Of a stretch of 64,000 bases of DNA, positions 1 through 15,839 are shown one piece after another. A program made the translations under genes and the position numbers. The first letter of the stretch is position 1. The number at the start of each line of letters is the position of its first letter. This DNA is from Mercurialis annua. Taxonomy: Eukaryota > Streptophyta > Magnoliopsida > Malpighiales > Euphorbiaceae. Location: positions 72,724,653 through 72,788,652 of the forward strand of contig NC_065572.1 of the NCBI RefSeq assembly GCF_937616625.2, written 5' to 3'. The notes below the pieces were generated by a model, which was given only the letters and a program-made list of their open reading frames with translations, had not been told where the DNA came from and ran no database searches.

Positions 1-384
1 TTTGAATTTCCCCAAATTTCAATGTTCGGTTCTATTCAATAAACCGACCGAACTAACCGAATGCACATTCTTACCTTTAACATTTGAAGTGATGTAAGTA
101 ATTATATGAAACGTGTCAGCTTACATACATTCGGTTGTCGAAAGCCTATGTGATAAATGAGATTGGGCTACTAATTACCAGATTTTAAACGATATGATTG
201 AATCATTATAAACACGAATAATCAAGGTTTAATATGTAAAAATCTAAAATTATGGTGACAACAAATCGCTGACTTGGCATGTGATTTATGTTCCGTTTTG
301 CTATATAGGCCTTAAACAGCCGGAAACAACGATGACATGTCAAATTTTAAATCGATAGAAAGTGAAAATATCACATTAATTTTA

Positions 385-767
385 GGCCTAATTATTTAAA
401 AACCACTCACCTTGTAACTTTTTTTTCATTTATACCATGAACTAGGAAATTTTTTAATTGTATCCTATTTTCGATTTTTATGTTTCGTTTGTACCCCAAA
501 AGTAAATTTTTTGATAATTTAATCAATTTAAAGATAAAAATATTAAAAACAGAATACATAAATGATTAACATTAACGTTTTATTAGAATATAGATTAAAA
601 ATGAAGGACTAATTTATTTTTTTTTTCAAAAGAAAATAGGTCAATTCAACTCATTAGGGTAGAGATGAAACATAAAAATCAAAAATAGGGTACAATTGAA
701 AATTTTCCTAGGTTATGGTATAAATGAAAAAAAGTTACAAGGTGGGTGGTTTTTAAGTAATTAGGCC
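385..767. mobile_element. MITE with long inverted repeats (GGCCTAATTA family), copy 1
   Basis: The left end reads GGCCTAATTA followed by a block for 'ccacTcaccttgtaac'; the right end is its reverse complement, ending in TAATTAGGCC. The arms match imperfectly over roughly 100 bases. Flanking nonamers TTAATTTTA and TTAAATTTA differ at one position and look like a decayed 9-bp target duplication, which suggests a Mutator-type element. A related copy lies at 48403-48769. Confidence 0.65.
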
Positions 768-1468
768 TTAAATTTAAGTAACGTGTTTGTAAACAACTTT
801 ATTTTAATAAGGGCTGAATCGTATCTAATAGATAGAGATCTATAAATATTTCAACAAAAATATGGATCGAGTGATTTTAAATTTTGAAAACTAATTGTGG
901 TTGAAGTTGAGCCACTGGGGCATGATAATTGAAGTAATCATGGAGAAGTAGAATGTAGAAACATGCATTTTGACGTACAATTCTGGATCAATATATGTTG
1001 CATGATTTCAATATATATAAAGTAATATTTTAAAGATAAATCCAAATTAACATGATAAGATAGGACCTAGTACACACAAAGGGTTCAATCACAAAGTCCT
1101 AAAATAATTCTTATTTACCTAACTTTTTGTAAATATTCACGTGGATGCAAATAAATCCACTACTATATAGGTGAAATTTACATGTATTTTATTTTGTTTG
1201 ATTTGAATATATATATATATTACTTTAGATTTTCAAAAGTATACATAAACAATAGAAAAATATGTTATTTTTATTTAAGTAGCTAAAGTGATTTGGGGTA
1301 TTTTTTTTCATTTATATGGTGATTTAATCCTACTTCACTCTGCCATAAAATAATTGATGCCAATCCAATAATTTTTCCTTCAATAATTGCTCCCTGGAAA
1401 TCTAAGGCTTGACCTAACTTTGGTTCAAATTATTGGATCAAGCTCTTATTATTAGACTAAAAGTTATA

Positions 1469-1718
1469 CTCTCTTCTTTTTAAAATAATAGACTACTTTT
1501 TTTTAAAATAATTGTCTATCTTTCTAGTAAATCACAATATAAAGTGTTAATTTTTTTATATTATCCTTATTTAAAGTTTAATATTCAATTTCATTAGTTT
1601 AAAAAGTAAATTAGTCATAACATTTAATAAAAATATGATAAAAAAAATGGAGATAAAACTGTATTTTTTAAATTATGTGAAAAGAGAAAAGTAAACTAGT
1701 ATTTTGGAACGGAGAGAG
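1469..1718. mobile_element. Degenerate Stowaway-like MITE
   Basis: The ends CTCTCTTC and GGAGAGAG are imperfect inverted repeats of the CTCCCTCCGT type seen in plant Stowaway elements. Both are flanked by TA. The interior is about 250 bases, AT-rich and non-coding. It lies about 560 bases upstream of the terpene synthase start. Confidence 0.5.
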
Positions 1719-2276
1719 TAGTTAATATTTACACAACTTTTTTATTTTATAATATTCATTTCAAACGTTATAGTTTAATTGTATGTTGACCAACTTAATC
1801 TCAGGCACGGGCACTTAACTAGGCCAATAAAAAAATTGGCTTAAAAAAGCTTTTAAACTTTTTCATCGTACAAAAAAAAATTAGGCTTTGCCTCCATCCC
1901 TTTTTAATTTTTTCCTTCCCTTAATTTTATTTTAGATATAGTTATTAAACTTGAATTTTCATATAATTTGGCCCTCTTTTAAAATCAATTTTGGCTTTCT
2001 CCCTGCATGCAATTATATCTTTTCATAAACAAGTACTAACTTATCATCCTTCCAAATGAATACGGATCAACCAGTCATGAGCGATTCGACCAAGTACTAA
2101 TATTTTTAAATAGTATTATTAATGTATAAAGTAATAATATAATGTTGTTATACATGTTTATACAAAGACTGAAAATATTGAAATAAAAGAAAAATCCTTA
2201 TTTATTTATTTATGAGCATTGCAACAACAGGAGGCAAAAATTTGAAAAACCAACTCTAATCAGAATAGGAACTTCA

Positions 2277-4997
<2,721 letters not shown>

Positions 4998-5329
4998 TTA
5001 ACTACCAACAACTCTTGGATATTTGTGAATGTGTATATTTAATTTACCTTGTATCTAAATCTTGTATTTTTATAAATTATAACTCTTGTAAGAATTTGAT
5101 TTGCAACAACGTAAATTTTTGTTTTGACATTTTTCTGTGTTCGAAAAGGAATAAAAAGGGTTAATTCCAATAAAATATCAAAAGTTTGCACGTTTATCGG
5201 TTATAACTAAAACTTTTAGAATCGGTTATTTTATCCCATTTTGGAATATTTGAAGGGCTTTTTATACAAAATACGGAAATCTATGATCCATTTACTTTTA
5301 TACAATCCAACTTATTTTTTAATAAAATT

Positions 5330-5782
5330 GATATTTTAAGTTGACATCAATATAATATCAACCAAAGATTAATAGCATAATTTTCATTTTTTTACATTCT
5401 TTGATCTTTATTTATTTCTCATAATTAATCTGCATTTCAATTTAATTGCATTTTTTTTAATTTATTTCATATACATTATTACTTAGGCAGAAGGTACAAA
5501 AAAACCATCGAATTTTTTCAGTTAGTACAAATAACTCATTATACTAAAAAAAGTACATATAATCACCTGAACTCAATTTTTTGGTACAAATAACCCACTG
5601 CCGTTAATAAAATCTTAACTCCGTTAAATTTAATATGTACGAGGTACAAAAAAACTATCATACTTTTTAAAACATAAATATAACCCTATAACACATTAAA
5701 TCTTATATTTATTTATTAAACAATTATATTATTACCTTAATAAAGGTATATATATTCATTATAATTTTAGAAAATACCATGT

Positions 5783-5847
<65 letters not shown>

Positions 5848-5983
5848 TTTGAAATATAAAAATATTTTTCAACCAATAATAACATATATAAATCATTAAT
5901 TTCTATACATTCTTTAAAATATCTATGTATATAGTGAAATATTATAAATATAAAATAATATTATCATTTCTAAAAATATAATA

Positions 5984-6022
<39 letters not shown>

Positions 6023-6690
6023 TATCGATGGTTTTTTTATACCTTTTGCCTATTACTTATTTACATTACTAAATTCAACTAAATATCAACTAAAAACCAA
6101 TATAAGATCAATACTCGATCAACATAACATTACAATAATTCAGCAATCAACTAAAAATTAAGGTATCATTTTTTCTGTTTCAATTTAATTTTGATTATTT
6201 TCGTTTATTTCATATACAATATTTTTTTTTTGCCAATGTTAAAAGCAACCAAATATCAACACAAAATCAACATAACATCAACATGATATCAACATAAAAT
6301 CAAAACTGTAGTATTATAATAATTCAACATCATTAATTACATTTTTTATACTTATTTTTATTTTTTCAACATTGTTTTAAATTTTTTATTTTATTTCATT
6401 TACAATGTTGTCTTTTTCGTTAATGCTAATATCAACCAAATTTCAACATAATATCAATACAATATCAACATAAGATCAACATTGTAGCATTACAATAATT
6501 CAACATTGTTATTTGTCTTTTTTTTCCGACGCTAACATATCATTATCTAGTCTCGCTTTATTTTTTATTTTTTTAGTTTATTTCACGAACAATATTATCT
6601 TATTTGTCAATGTTAAAATCAAGAAAATATCAACACAATATCAACAACACTGTAACATTATAATAATCCAGTAATCAACTATCATCAACA
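5330..6690. repeat. Degenerate tandem array rich in ATATCAACA, split by a MITE
   Basis: A block with strings such as AACATAATATCAAC followed by AACATTACAATAATTCA and a T-rich stretch recurs at intervals of roughly 180 bases between 6060 and 6690. A first copy lies at 5330-5480, before the MITE. The copies are diverged. It is non-coding. Confidence 0.6.
5485..6051. mobile_element. MITE (AGGCAGAAGGTAC family), copy 1
   Basis: The left end AGGCAGAAGGTAC and right end TACCTTTTGCCT are inverted repeats. ATTACTT is directly repeated on both sides (5478-5484 and 6052-6058), as expected of a target duplication. The interior contains a (TA)n tract near 5786-5842 and an (AAT)n tract near 5989-6021. 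Two relatives with the same ends lie at 29665-30059 and 47269-47668. Confidence 0.75.
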
Positions 6691-7194
6691 AATCGTAATG
6701 CAGAATAAAAAAGCGCAGAAATACAACCAAACACAATAGAAATGCAGAAATAACATATTTTTATTCCATGAAATTAATATAAAATGGAAAGATAGTCTTT
6801 ATGCATGTTAAATTAATGATGAAAAATGACTGTCATACGAGGAGAGAGAAAATAATTGAAATTGTGAAGGCTTATTTTATATGAGGGGTATATATGAGAC
6901 ACGTATGAAAGTAAACATTTGACCCGTGTACCGTAAATTGAAGATAGGAAATTTAGATCTGTATAAATTTAAAAAAATGGAGAAAGTTGTTTAATTATAT
7001 TAAAACCCCATATTTGAAACCTATTCTAGTCATTCGTGGATTAAACCAAAAAAATTGTCTTTCGTGAATGGATTAAACTAGCCGATTTCGCTAGAAAAAG
7101 TTTTAAATATCTCATATCATTCAAAATCAGCTAATTTAGCCCATTCACGAATGACAAATTTTTCGATTTGATTTTTCTTTGTTTTTTACTAAAG

Positions 7195-7322
7195 ATAGAG
7201 TACGACTCTTAGAGTCTGAACTTGTTAGTTGTTAGTTACGGAGGCAAGATTCGAACTCATGATCTCTTGATAGTTTGATACATGTTTAATTAAAATAAAA
7301 TTAACTGATTATACTCTCAGGA
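7195..7322 (-). mobile_element. tRNA-derived SINE-like segment
   Basis: Read on the minus strand, a B-box-like GAGTTCGAATC lies downstream of a weak A-box-like GAGTATAATCAGTT, in the order of an internal Pol III promoter. No cloverleaf can be drawn, so this is not a functional tRNA gene. The SINE assignment is inference. Confidence 0.35.
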
Positions 7323-7386
7323 GAATAATTATTTGGACGGTTGTGAATGATTGTCATTGTCAATGTGAATGTGAATTTTTATTTGA

Positions 7387-7746
7387 GCAATTAGACCCCT
7401 CATATTTGTCATAATTCACAGTTTGATACCGCTTGTTTAAAAATCAAAAGATTTGGTACCTCAATTTTGATTTTATAAACTATAAGACCCTTCTATTAGT
7501 TCCGGTAATAATTTAAAATTTATTTTCAAACAATTTAGTACCTCAGTTTCTATTATGTAAACGATTTGGTACCTCATTTTCAAATGATTTGGTACCTCAC
7601 ATTTCATTCTGTTAACGATTTAGTACATATATTTAAAGGGTCTTATAGTTTACAAAACCAAAACTGAAGTACCAAATTATTTGATTTTCAAATAAAAAAT
7701 ACCAAAATGTGAATTATGACAAATATAAAAGGTTTTAGAGTAATTT
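7387..7746. mobile_element. Inverted-repeat element, about 360 bp
   Basis: The arm beginning 'caattagacccctcatattt' is matched in reverse near 7712-7746, which includes gtgaattatgacaaatat. Inner blocks also pair (ataagaccctt with aagggtcttat). It is non-coding and repeats 'ttggtacctca' internally. Ends are approximate. Confidence 0.6.
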
Positions 7747-8559
7747 GTTCTTCTTATTTTATATTTCATTGTATGTTTGAATTAGGTGCGTGCACCAATT
7801 ATAAACCGATCAGAAGATCGAACAGAATTATATCAAAAATAGTTTATACTTATTGTAATTTCTTTTAAAAAAATTCATTTGCTTTTTTAATTTTGAAAAG
7901 ATTAAAGCTAAAAAAATCAAATAATATATAATTTGCTTTTTAAAGTAAAGTATTTGTGACACATGCATGTATTCAAAAAGAACAAAATACTCCAACAGCC
8001 CCCTACCTATAAATGATTGATTGAGAGATTATACTTATTTTTAAAGTAAATTATTTTCACCTTTCATATTTATCATAATTCAAAACTTCGTATATTTTAT
8101 TTGAAAATTACAAAATATATAATATTTTGTTTATTTCTATTAATATTTTAATCATTTTATTTATTTTTTGTACTAGTCAACTAAATCAAAATATTTAATT
8201 AAAAAAATTAAATTTAAATTTAGTATTTAAATTTATTTTTAACAGAAATATAAATATAAATTATAGTTTTATGAGTTCCAATGGGTTAATTAATTATTTC
8301 ATTTGTTTTAATCTTTTTACATTTAATTTTTTTAATCTTAATTTTTCTTAATTTTTTTTCTTACTTCATTTATTTTTAAAACTAAAAAATTAAAATGTGA
8401 ACTTATAAAAAAATAAATCGAAGTGAGCAAATCATTGAATTTCATAATAATATAATTTTTATTTATATATATTATATAAGTATAAGAACTAAATTTAACA
8501 TTAATTTTTTAAATTAAGCTCTTTAACTTAGTCGACTCTTATTAAAATTAAACGGCTAA

Positions 8560-9210
8560 ATAAAAATATTAACATAAATAAAAACAAAAGATCGTGTTGT
8601 TTGATTTTTAATTAAAAATAAATAAAAATATGAATTATGATATATGCGAGAAACAACTAACTCGCTTATTATTCTTAAAATCGTTGAATACAACCAACTC
8701 TGATTATGAATATTATCTTTGAATAAAAAAATGGACATAGGATGAAACACTACAAAAAGAAAAAACAATAGTTGTTATTGGAGTATGATAACTCAAACAA
8801 ATTGTTTGATGCCTCACATCAAACTACTGATTGAAAAAGTTAGTTGTTTTTATATAAAATGATAGGGCCTATGAATATCATGATGCTATTATTGTAAAAA
8901 TTGTGAATACAGCCAACTATATCTCTAAATTTTATCTTTGGATCAAGAACAGAGAAAAATAGAGCACCACACAAAAGAAATATCTTTGAAAAAAAATAAC
9001 TTTTGTAGTTGGAGTATAATAATAACTCAAACATCAAATTATTGATTGAGAAATTATAAGATATGGATGAAACACCACAAAAAAGAAAATGTTCCTAAAA
9101 AGAGAACAATATCTGAAATTGGATCAATGATCATTCAACTAACTTGTTTTTATATAATAAATGATAGGACCTAACAATAGCATGATTGGTGCTATAGATA
9201 ATGAGTAAAT
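8560..9210. repeat. Degenerate tandem repeat, about three copies of roughly 240 bp
   Basis: Blocks such as gttggagtat with aactcaaac, then tttttatataaaatgatagg, then gtgaatacagccaact recur in the same order three times, near 8.68, 8.88 and 9.1 kb. Divergence is high. No coding potential is visible. Confidence 0.5.
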
Positions 9211-10088
9211 AAATAAATTTGATGAATTTGTAATTGATTTGCAAAAAAAAAAAATACCACGTTGTTTTTATATAAATCGATAAATAATGTGTTTTAAACA
9301 TTTTAAAATATACACAAATATATTATTGTCGCGTGATCATTTCAACTACTTTTATTACATTTCAGCCACTTTTATCACATTTACATCATCATCATTAATA
9401 ATCATTTCATCCAACCAAAAATTAAAAATAAACTTAATTTTTAAAATGCTTTAATAAACTGAACTCGTCCTCCATGGAAGGAGGACGAGCCGTCTTCCGA
9501 CGGTGGCTTGAGGGCGGGTCCGAGGTCGCCTAGCAGGTTTGAGAAAAACGATGACGGATTCGAAGTCGGAAGTTAATTCATGTCTTTTTTTAGTTTATTT
9601 GAAAAATTAATTAAAATTTAAAATTAGTTTCAATTTGATTTTAATTTTTATTTTATTTTTAAAATTGAATGATTTATTTGTACTTTTTCAAATAAAAAAA
9701 ATATAATTTTATCTGTAGATTTAATTATTGGGATGATTTTATTTTTAAAATAAAAAAATTCAAAAATTGCTAAATTGGGATACAGTTGGAAACGGAAAAT
9801 TTAAAAGTGGATAAAATTGATAAACTTTCAATGTCATGGTGGAATTGAAAAGTTGAGGGGTTTTTGAATGATTAGGCCTTAAATATATAATTTTATAATT
9901 GTCTATGTCAGTTTATAATTTTTGAATCTGTATCTTAGAATAGTTACTAGTGCAAAGAAAATATACTTGCGTATCATGAACTGTTTTTGATTATTTTCTG
10001 TTCCATCAATAAAAAAAAATCTTATCAATTCAAACTTGGAATAACTTTATCTTCGTTTTCTCTTTGATTAAACGGTCAAATTACACCA

Positions 10089-11772
10089 ATGGATTTCCAA
10101 TTTCCGATTTTGGTCACCTTCCTCTTCATTTTCATGTTACTAAAGATCGTACGGAAGAAGAATTCCGTCACCGATAAGCCTCCTCCGGGACCCTGGAAGT
10201 TACCGTTGATCGGAAACATTCACCAGGTGGCAGGCCATCAACCTCATCAACGGTTGACAGAGTTAGCCAAAACTTACGGACCCGTTATGAGTTTTCAGCT
10301 TGGCCAGCTCTCTACAGTCATAATTTCTTCGTCAGAAACAGCTCAACAAGTTCTGAAAACACATGAAACTAACTTCGTCGGAAGACCTGCTCTTCTTGCT
10401 GCCGATATCATGCTTTATAATCGTTCCGATATTTCGTTTGCTCCGTATGGCGATCACTGGAGATTCATGAGAAAAATTGCAGTTCTTCAGCTTTTAAGCG
10501 CCAAGCGTGTTCAGTCTTTCAAACCCGTCATTGAAGAGCAAATCTCGAGTTTTATCGATTTTCTTTATTCGAAAGGCGGATCGCCTGTTAATTTAAGTAA
10601 GACTCTGTGTGCTTTAGGGAATTCTGTCATTGCCATTACTTCCATCGGAAAGAAATTCAAGAAACAGGACGAGTTTCTGAGAGTGATCGATAAGGCTATT
10701 AGAGTGTCGGGTGGTTTCTGTGTTGCTGATGCTTTTCCGTCTTTTAAACTCATTGGTACGATCAGTGGTTCGAGTTCTGTGCTGAACAGAGCTCATGAAG
10801 AAGCAGATCGGGTTCTTGAAGAGGTTATCGGTGAACATAAAGCTGACAGGAGGGCTGCATCTGAGACGGAACCTGACAATGTTCTTGATGTTCTTTTGGA
10901 TATTCAAGAAACAAGTGAAAATCTTGAACTTCCTATAACAACGGACAACATCAAAGCTGTCATTCTTGTAAGTCTTATTGCACGAAAAACTTCTCAAGTG
11001 TTTTTTCGTTTTCGTTTTTGGAAAGGCTTCTGCAATTCCAAAACTTTACATTATAACCATGTTTCTTATTTCATGGTTTTTCATTTTCACTGTTTATGTT
11101 TCGTGCTACATTAGATAGAAACTAATGTGTACAGAAATTTTGGTAAAGGACTTTTTTGGAGGCGCGGGTGACACATCACTGGTGACGGTTGAATGGGCAA
11201 TGGCGGAAATGATAAAGAATCCATCGACAATGCAAAAGGCACAAGAAGAAGTGAGACGGGTATTTAGTGAAAATGGAAAATTTAATGATGAAAGCCTTCA
11301 CTATTTGAAGTTAGTCATCAAAGAAACGCTAAGATTACATCCACCGGTAGCATTGATTCCAAGAGAGAGCGGTGAGAGATATCAGATGAACGGATATGAC
11401 ATTAATCCCAAAACTAAAATTCTGATCAATGCTTGGGCAATCGGAAGGGACTCTAAGTCGTGGGCTAATGCTGAAAAATTTGATCCAGAGAGATTTGTTG
11501 ATAGTTCGGTTAATTATATGGGAAATAATTTTGAATTCGTCCCGTTTGGTGCCGGAAAAAGGATGTGTCCTGGCATAGTAATGGCTATGGCCATTATTGA
11601 GCCTCTGCTTGCGAGAATGTTGCTCCATTTTCAGTGGAAACTTCCCAACGGTGCTGAACCGAAGAGTCTAGACATGGCTGATGATTTTGGTCTTGTTGTT
11701 AAAAGAAAAATAGATCTAAATTTAATTCCAATCCCATTTTGCTGTACTAAAGACAATGAGGAACATATTTAA
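10089..11772 (+). CDS. Cytochrome P450, CYP71 clan (CYP71D-like), 2 exons
   Basis: Membrane-bound haem mono-oxygenase of the ER. My exons are 10089-10967 and 11149-11772, giving 500 aa, a normal P450 length. An N-terminal membrane anchor (about 5-20) is followed by the PPPGP hinge (31-35). The I-helix motif is GGAGDTS (297-303), with Ala where many relatives have Gly. The K-helix ExxR is E352/R355, PERF is 406-409, and the haem loop PFGAGKRMCPG has the ligand Cys at 433. The acceptor I use is the AAAG just before 11149; the earlier acag and ttag sites give the wrong frame or a stop. The single phase-0 intron sits just before the I-helix motif, as usual in the A-type/CYP71 clan. Its closeness to a terpene synthase suggests terpenoid oxidation, but the substrate is unknown. 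Confidence 0.92.
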
Positions 11773-12075
11773 ATTGAAATTAATGAAGTTGCTTTATATT
11801 TAAGGACCATTTATAGCATGTTTAAATCAGTATAATAGCATCTTAAATCAATTATCTGAGAAGAAAAAGAGACAAGCTCATATAATGATAATGTTCCAAA
11901 ATGGATCCATTTGCACCAAAGTAATAATACATCCTTGAGATGTTCAAGAGACTTGACATTTATTTACTCAAATCTACACTATCAGCTCTAATGTAATTCT
12001 AAGTCCCTTCCGGCCGTGAAACCGACCATATAACAGCACTCACTTAAATTGAAAAACAATATGAAAAAACTCAGA
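11773..12075. other. Short convergent spacer between P450 and PGK
   Basis: About 300 bases hold the 3' ends of the plus-strand P450 and the minus-strand PGK transcripts. Nothing else is visible. Confidence 0.6.
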
Positions 12076-15000
12076 TCAAGCGTCATTAAGAGCAAGGACT
12101 CCAGGAAGTGGCTTCCCCTCGAGTAGCTCTAAGCTGGCACCACCTCCGGTTGAGATGTGACTCATCTTGTCAGCAAGTCCGACCTTCTCCACCGCAGCAA
12201 CTGAATCACCACCTCCAATGATTGTTGTCACACCATTGCCGCTAAGCTCTGCGAGCTTCTTGGCAATTGCCTGCAACAGAATAATATGAATTTCAACTTC
12301 AACACCATTAATAACCAAATCCAATTGTCGCTTTCAAGTCAAAATCATATACCTCAGTTCCCGCTGCAAATTTATCGAACTCAAAGACACCCATTGGTCC
12401 ATTCCAAATGATTGTTTTGGTAGTATCCAATGCTTCACAGAATGTCTTGATGGCATCTGGACCGATATCCAAACCCATCCATCCATCCGGAATAGATGAT
12501 GCTGACACTACCTGCAAGAATATTTCACTTAACATTCTCAAGTCTGAGCATATCGAAAAAAATTGCAATTCTGTCTGCAAGTGTGTGTAACTGTGCATGT
12601 CAAACAAAATCACAACAGCCAATGAAATACAAACCTTGCTGTTGGCATCAGGAGCAAACTTATCAGCAATGACTACATCAGTGGGCAGCAATAGAGACAC
12701 TCCCTTAGCTTTGGCCTTTTCAATAAGTAAATTTGCAAGTTCAAGTTTGTCTTCCTCCACAAGAGAAGAACCGACGGAGTGCCCTTGTGCCTTGTAAAAA
12801 GTAAATATCATTCCTCCACCCAATATAAGGATGTTCACCTTCTCCAAAAGGGATTCTATCACACCAATCTTGGTCGACACCTTTGAGCCACCAACAATTG
12901 CAGCAAATGGCTTCTTAGGATTTCCCACAGCTCCAACAAGATAGTCAAGTTCCTAAAAGCAAAAATTACATCAGAACCAATTCTTTCACGAAATAACACT
13001 TTAAAGAAAATAAACATGCATCTACATACCTTCTGCATAAGAAAACCGGCAACAGAAGGTTTCAAGTACTTAGCCACTCCCTCAGTGGAAGCATGGGCAC
13101 GATGGGCAGTGCCAAATGCATCATTTACATAAACATCTGCAAGAGCAGCAAGCTTCTTTGCAAATTCAGGCTCATTCTTCTCCTCCTCCTTGTAGAACCT
13201 TACATTCTCGAGGAGCAAGACACTTCCTTCGGGAAGTTCAGCCACCATTTTCTCAACTTCCTCACCGATACAATCATTTGCCATCTTAACCTATTATGCA
13301 GGAAAATGCAAGACTGGGCACCTTGACAGATTCAAAATAATGGGAAGGGAGAAAGAGGGGATGAGTGAGGACAGGGAAAAAAGACAAACCTCGATTGCAA
13401 GAAGTTCAGATAACCTCGGTACAAGAGGCTTCAAGCTGTACTTAGGTGTAACTCCCTTCGGACGACCCTGAAGACCAGAATCAGTTAAAAATCAAAACTT
13501 ATTTGAACTTCAGATAAAAATCACAGTAATCATACACTGAATTGTTCAATTTTGTAATGGAACAGGGAAGCTTAATCGATAAATAATGACATTGCCAAAA
13601 GAATAAAAGAAATTACAACTAGGTTCAACAATACTGTAAAAAATATTGATAAATCAATTATCTCCCAGTTGGCAACAATACTGTAAAAATTTGAACAGAA
13701 AAAGCGCCTTTACATGTAAGAAGCAGAGATCTCTGAATTGGATTGGATTTCTAATCTTCACTTTCCATTCTCAGATAACAACTCCATCACTTTTACATTA
13801 CAACATACAAACAAACAAAACAAAAGCTAATTTCATAATCAATCACACATCTAACTCACCTCTTATGATCATCATTTTTTTCTTTACAGTTCCATTGCCA
13901 ACAAAATAAGAAGCAAAAATTAAAACATCAAGAAAATCTAGAGAAAATCCAGAAACAGAAATGGAGTGATAGTTTCATTAGATGTAACTGTGGAAACAAT
14001 TTTACATCAATGTTTAATGCTTACACAAAGACGAACATAAAACTGCAGAGAAAGTTAAAGAAAACAGAGACATACAGCCACAAAGTCCGAGGTTATAATT
14101 ACAGTATCTTAATAAAGAAACAATTGAGTGATCGCTGTCTCCATCTTTTTTTCTTGTTCTGGTAATACAAACTCTGGCTATGGAGCTAGAATACGGGTAT
14201 CTGGTATAGCAGATGCAGTCGCAGCTGTTGCCTGTTGTTTGTTGGCGGAGGTTGTGCTGCTGCATAACTAAATACTAATACTACTGCCCTGTCTGTTTCT
14301 GTTTTCACCATTTTTATTGCCTTTTTATAAACTCTCAACAGAAAGAAACCTCCATTAATATATTTCTAATCCTTTTGAACATTGACATTATTTGAGTTTA
14401 AATTTGGTCATCTTGGTTTTCTAGAATTGGTGGATGTGTATGTTCAAGAAGATATTGTGAAAAAAGTGTGTTTAATCAGTAGAGACTTCCTTTAATCCTT
14501 TTATAAAACTTGCCTAATTTAGCTAACCATACAAAAAACTGGTGCCTTTTTACACACAGATGAAAAGAGACTGCTGGGCGGCTAAGAGTCTGTCTGCTCA
14601 TCATGATAGCACACAAAAGACAGCATTTTCAAACAGCCGGGTGGCTAAACTAAACCCACAAAAAAACATTTCAAGCTACCATCTTCTTTCTTTTTCTTTT
14701 TTAAATTGCTCCATACATAATCTTGTTCTTGAATCTGGATAAATCTAATTATTTCTCAGTTTTAAAAACAACTAGGTTCAACAAGAAGCCATCTACGACA
14801 AGTAAACCAAATAAATTCAAAGCCGTCCAAGTTACTAAAAGAATAGCAAATTATTAACTTATGCTTGTTGATCTATGTAGTTACCCTCTCACAAATCGCA
14901 ACAATAAATGCAAGAGTGTAAACAACATCAATCGTCAAGGCCATATAATTCTAGTTAATTCAGCTAAGTCAAACAAAAAGAGCAGCCAAACAATGTATAT

Positions 15001-15628
15001 TCATGAAACATGATTGCAGACACAAGCAGCATACTGATCCTATCGGAATGCAGTGAACCAATGTTAACAATGATTGAAGATCTGGGAAAATGATACTTGC
15101 AGATTTAAGGGCTAAACTTATATCACAATTATAACCAACAAACGATTATGCATAGCCAAACAGGTGCTCAGAAAATCAAAATAACAGAATAAAAACCAGA
15201 GCTTTGTCTGCACAGTAACTCATTTATCAAGACACAGAAAACATAAACACAATCTAAGCATTCAAAACAGCACAAAGCAAGGGATCAATTCAACCTAAAA
15301 TGACAAGTACAGCATCAGAAGAATCTCATGACTCTAGATCACTGATCTAAAAACAAAACCATGTCCAAAAAAAAATAAGAAAAAAGACTATAAATTTACA
15401 ATAAAAAGACACTACTCAATCAGATATACATACCAAGTGAGTGCAAAGAATAACTTTAGAACCCTTGTCCATCAAGAACTTGATAGTGGGTACAGCAGCA
15501 CGGATCCTAGTATCATCAGTGATATTCAAGTTATCATCCAAAGGAACGTTTAGATCCACTCTTACGAACACCCTTTTACCCTTCAAATCGGCTTGGTTTA
15601 GTGAGCCAACACTCTTCTTTGTAGCCAT
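12076..15628 (-). CDS. PGK: Phosphoglycerate kinase, cytosolic, 6 exons
   Basis: Glycolytic enzyme interconverting 1,3-bisphosphoglycerate plus ADP and 3-phosphoglycerate plus ATP. Exons, 5' to 3' on the minus strand, are 15628-15434, 13467-13390, 13290-13030, 12952-12635, 12511-12353 and 12270-12076. They sum to 401 aa, the classic length for a cytosolic form. The protein begins MATKKSVG with no transit peptide. Family landmarks are DLNVPLD, the LGRPKG loop, [18 protein letters not shown] and the nucleotide-binding GGGDSVAAV, all intact. Intron 1 is unusually long (about 1.97 kb) and non-coding. The paralogue 2.6 kb further along encodes the plastid form with the same exon boundaries. Confidence 0.97.
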
Positions 15629-15788
15629 ATCTTAGTTAAATTAACAAGAAATCTGCAAAAAAAGAAACCCAGATTAATCAAATGAACACCCAGATCAGTT
15701 AAACATGGAGACAAAAAGACATTGAACCATACGATGAGACGAAGTTGTTGAAAGTGAAGAACGAGGGAATGAGATAGTAGAGAGAGGG

Positions 15789-15797
15789 GTTTTATAG
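15789..15797 (-). promoter_or_regulatory. Probable TATA box of cytosolic PGK
   Basis: On the minus strand the sequence reads CTATAAAAC followed by a CCCCTCTCT pyrimidine tract, typical of plant core promoters. It lies about 160 bases upstream of the ATG. Confidence 0.5.
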
Positions 15798-15839
15798 TGG
15801 GTGAGCCCTTATAATAGGTATGGTGTTTCTTGATGTGCA

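Larger units (their letters stand above)
1..2276. other. Gene-free stretch upstream of the terpene synthase
   Basis: AT-rich DNA with no open frame I can support. It holds two inverted-repeat elements listed separately (385-767 and 1469-1718). The last few hundred bases before 2277 should contain the terpene synthase promoter, but the many A/T runs make any single TATA box ambiguous. Confidence 0.6.
4998..10088. other. Repeat-rich interval between terpene synthase and P450
   Basis: About 5 kb with no supportable gene; the short open frames here have low complexity and no homology I recognise. Contents I can see are a MITE (5485-6051), a degenerate ATATCAACA-rich array, a SINE-like segment near 7.2 kb, an inverted-repeat element near 7.4-7.7 kb, and a degenerate tandem repeat near 8.6-9.2 kb. 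A fragment at about 9780-9877 ends in ATTAGGCC and looks like one arm of the GGCCTAATTA MITE family. Confidence 0.6.

Noticed and set aside
7221..7290. Possible tRNA gene from a TTCGAATC T-loop
   Set aside because: No acceptor stem, anticodon arm or proper A box can be built; only a SINE-like remnant is supportable.
13646..14742. Open frames in cytosolic PGK intron 1
   Set aside because: They fall inside a well-bounded intron and have low-complexity translations; no homology seen.
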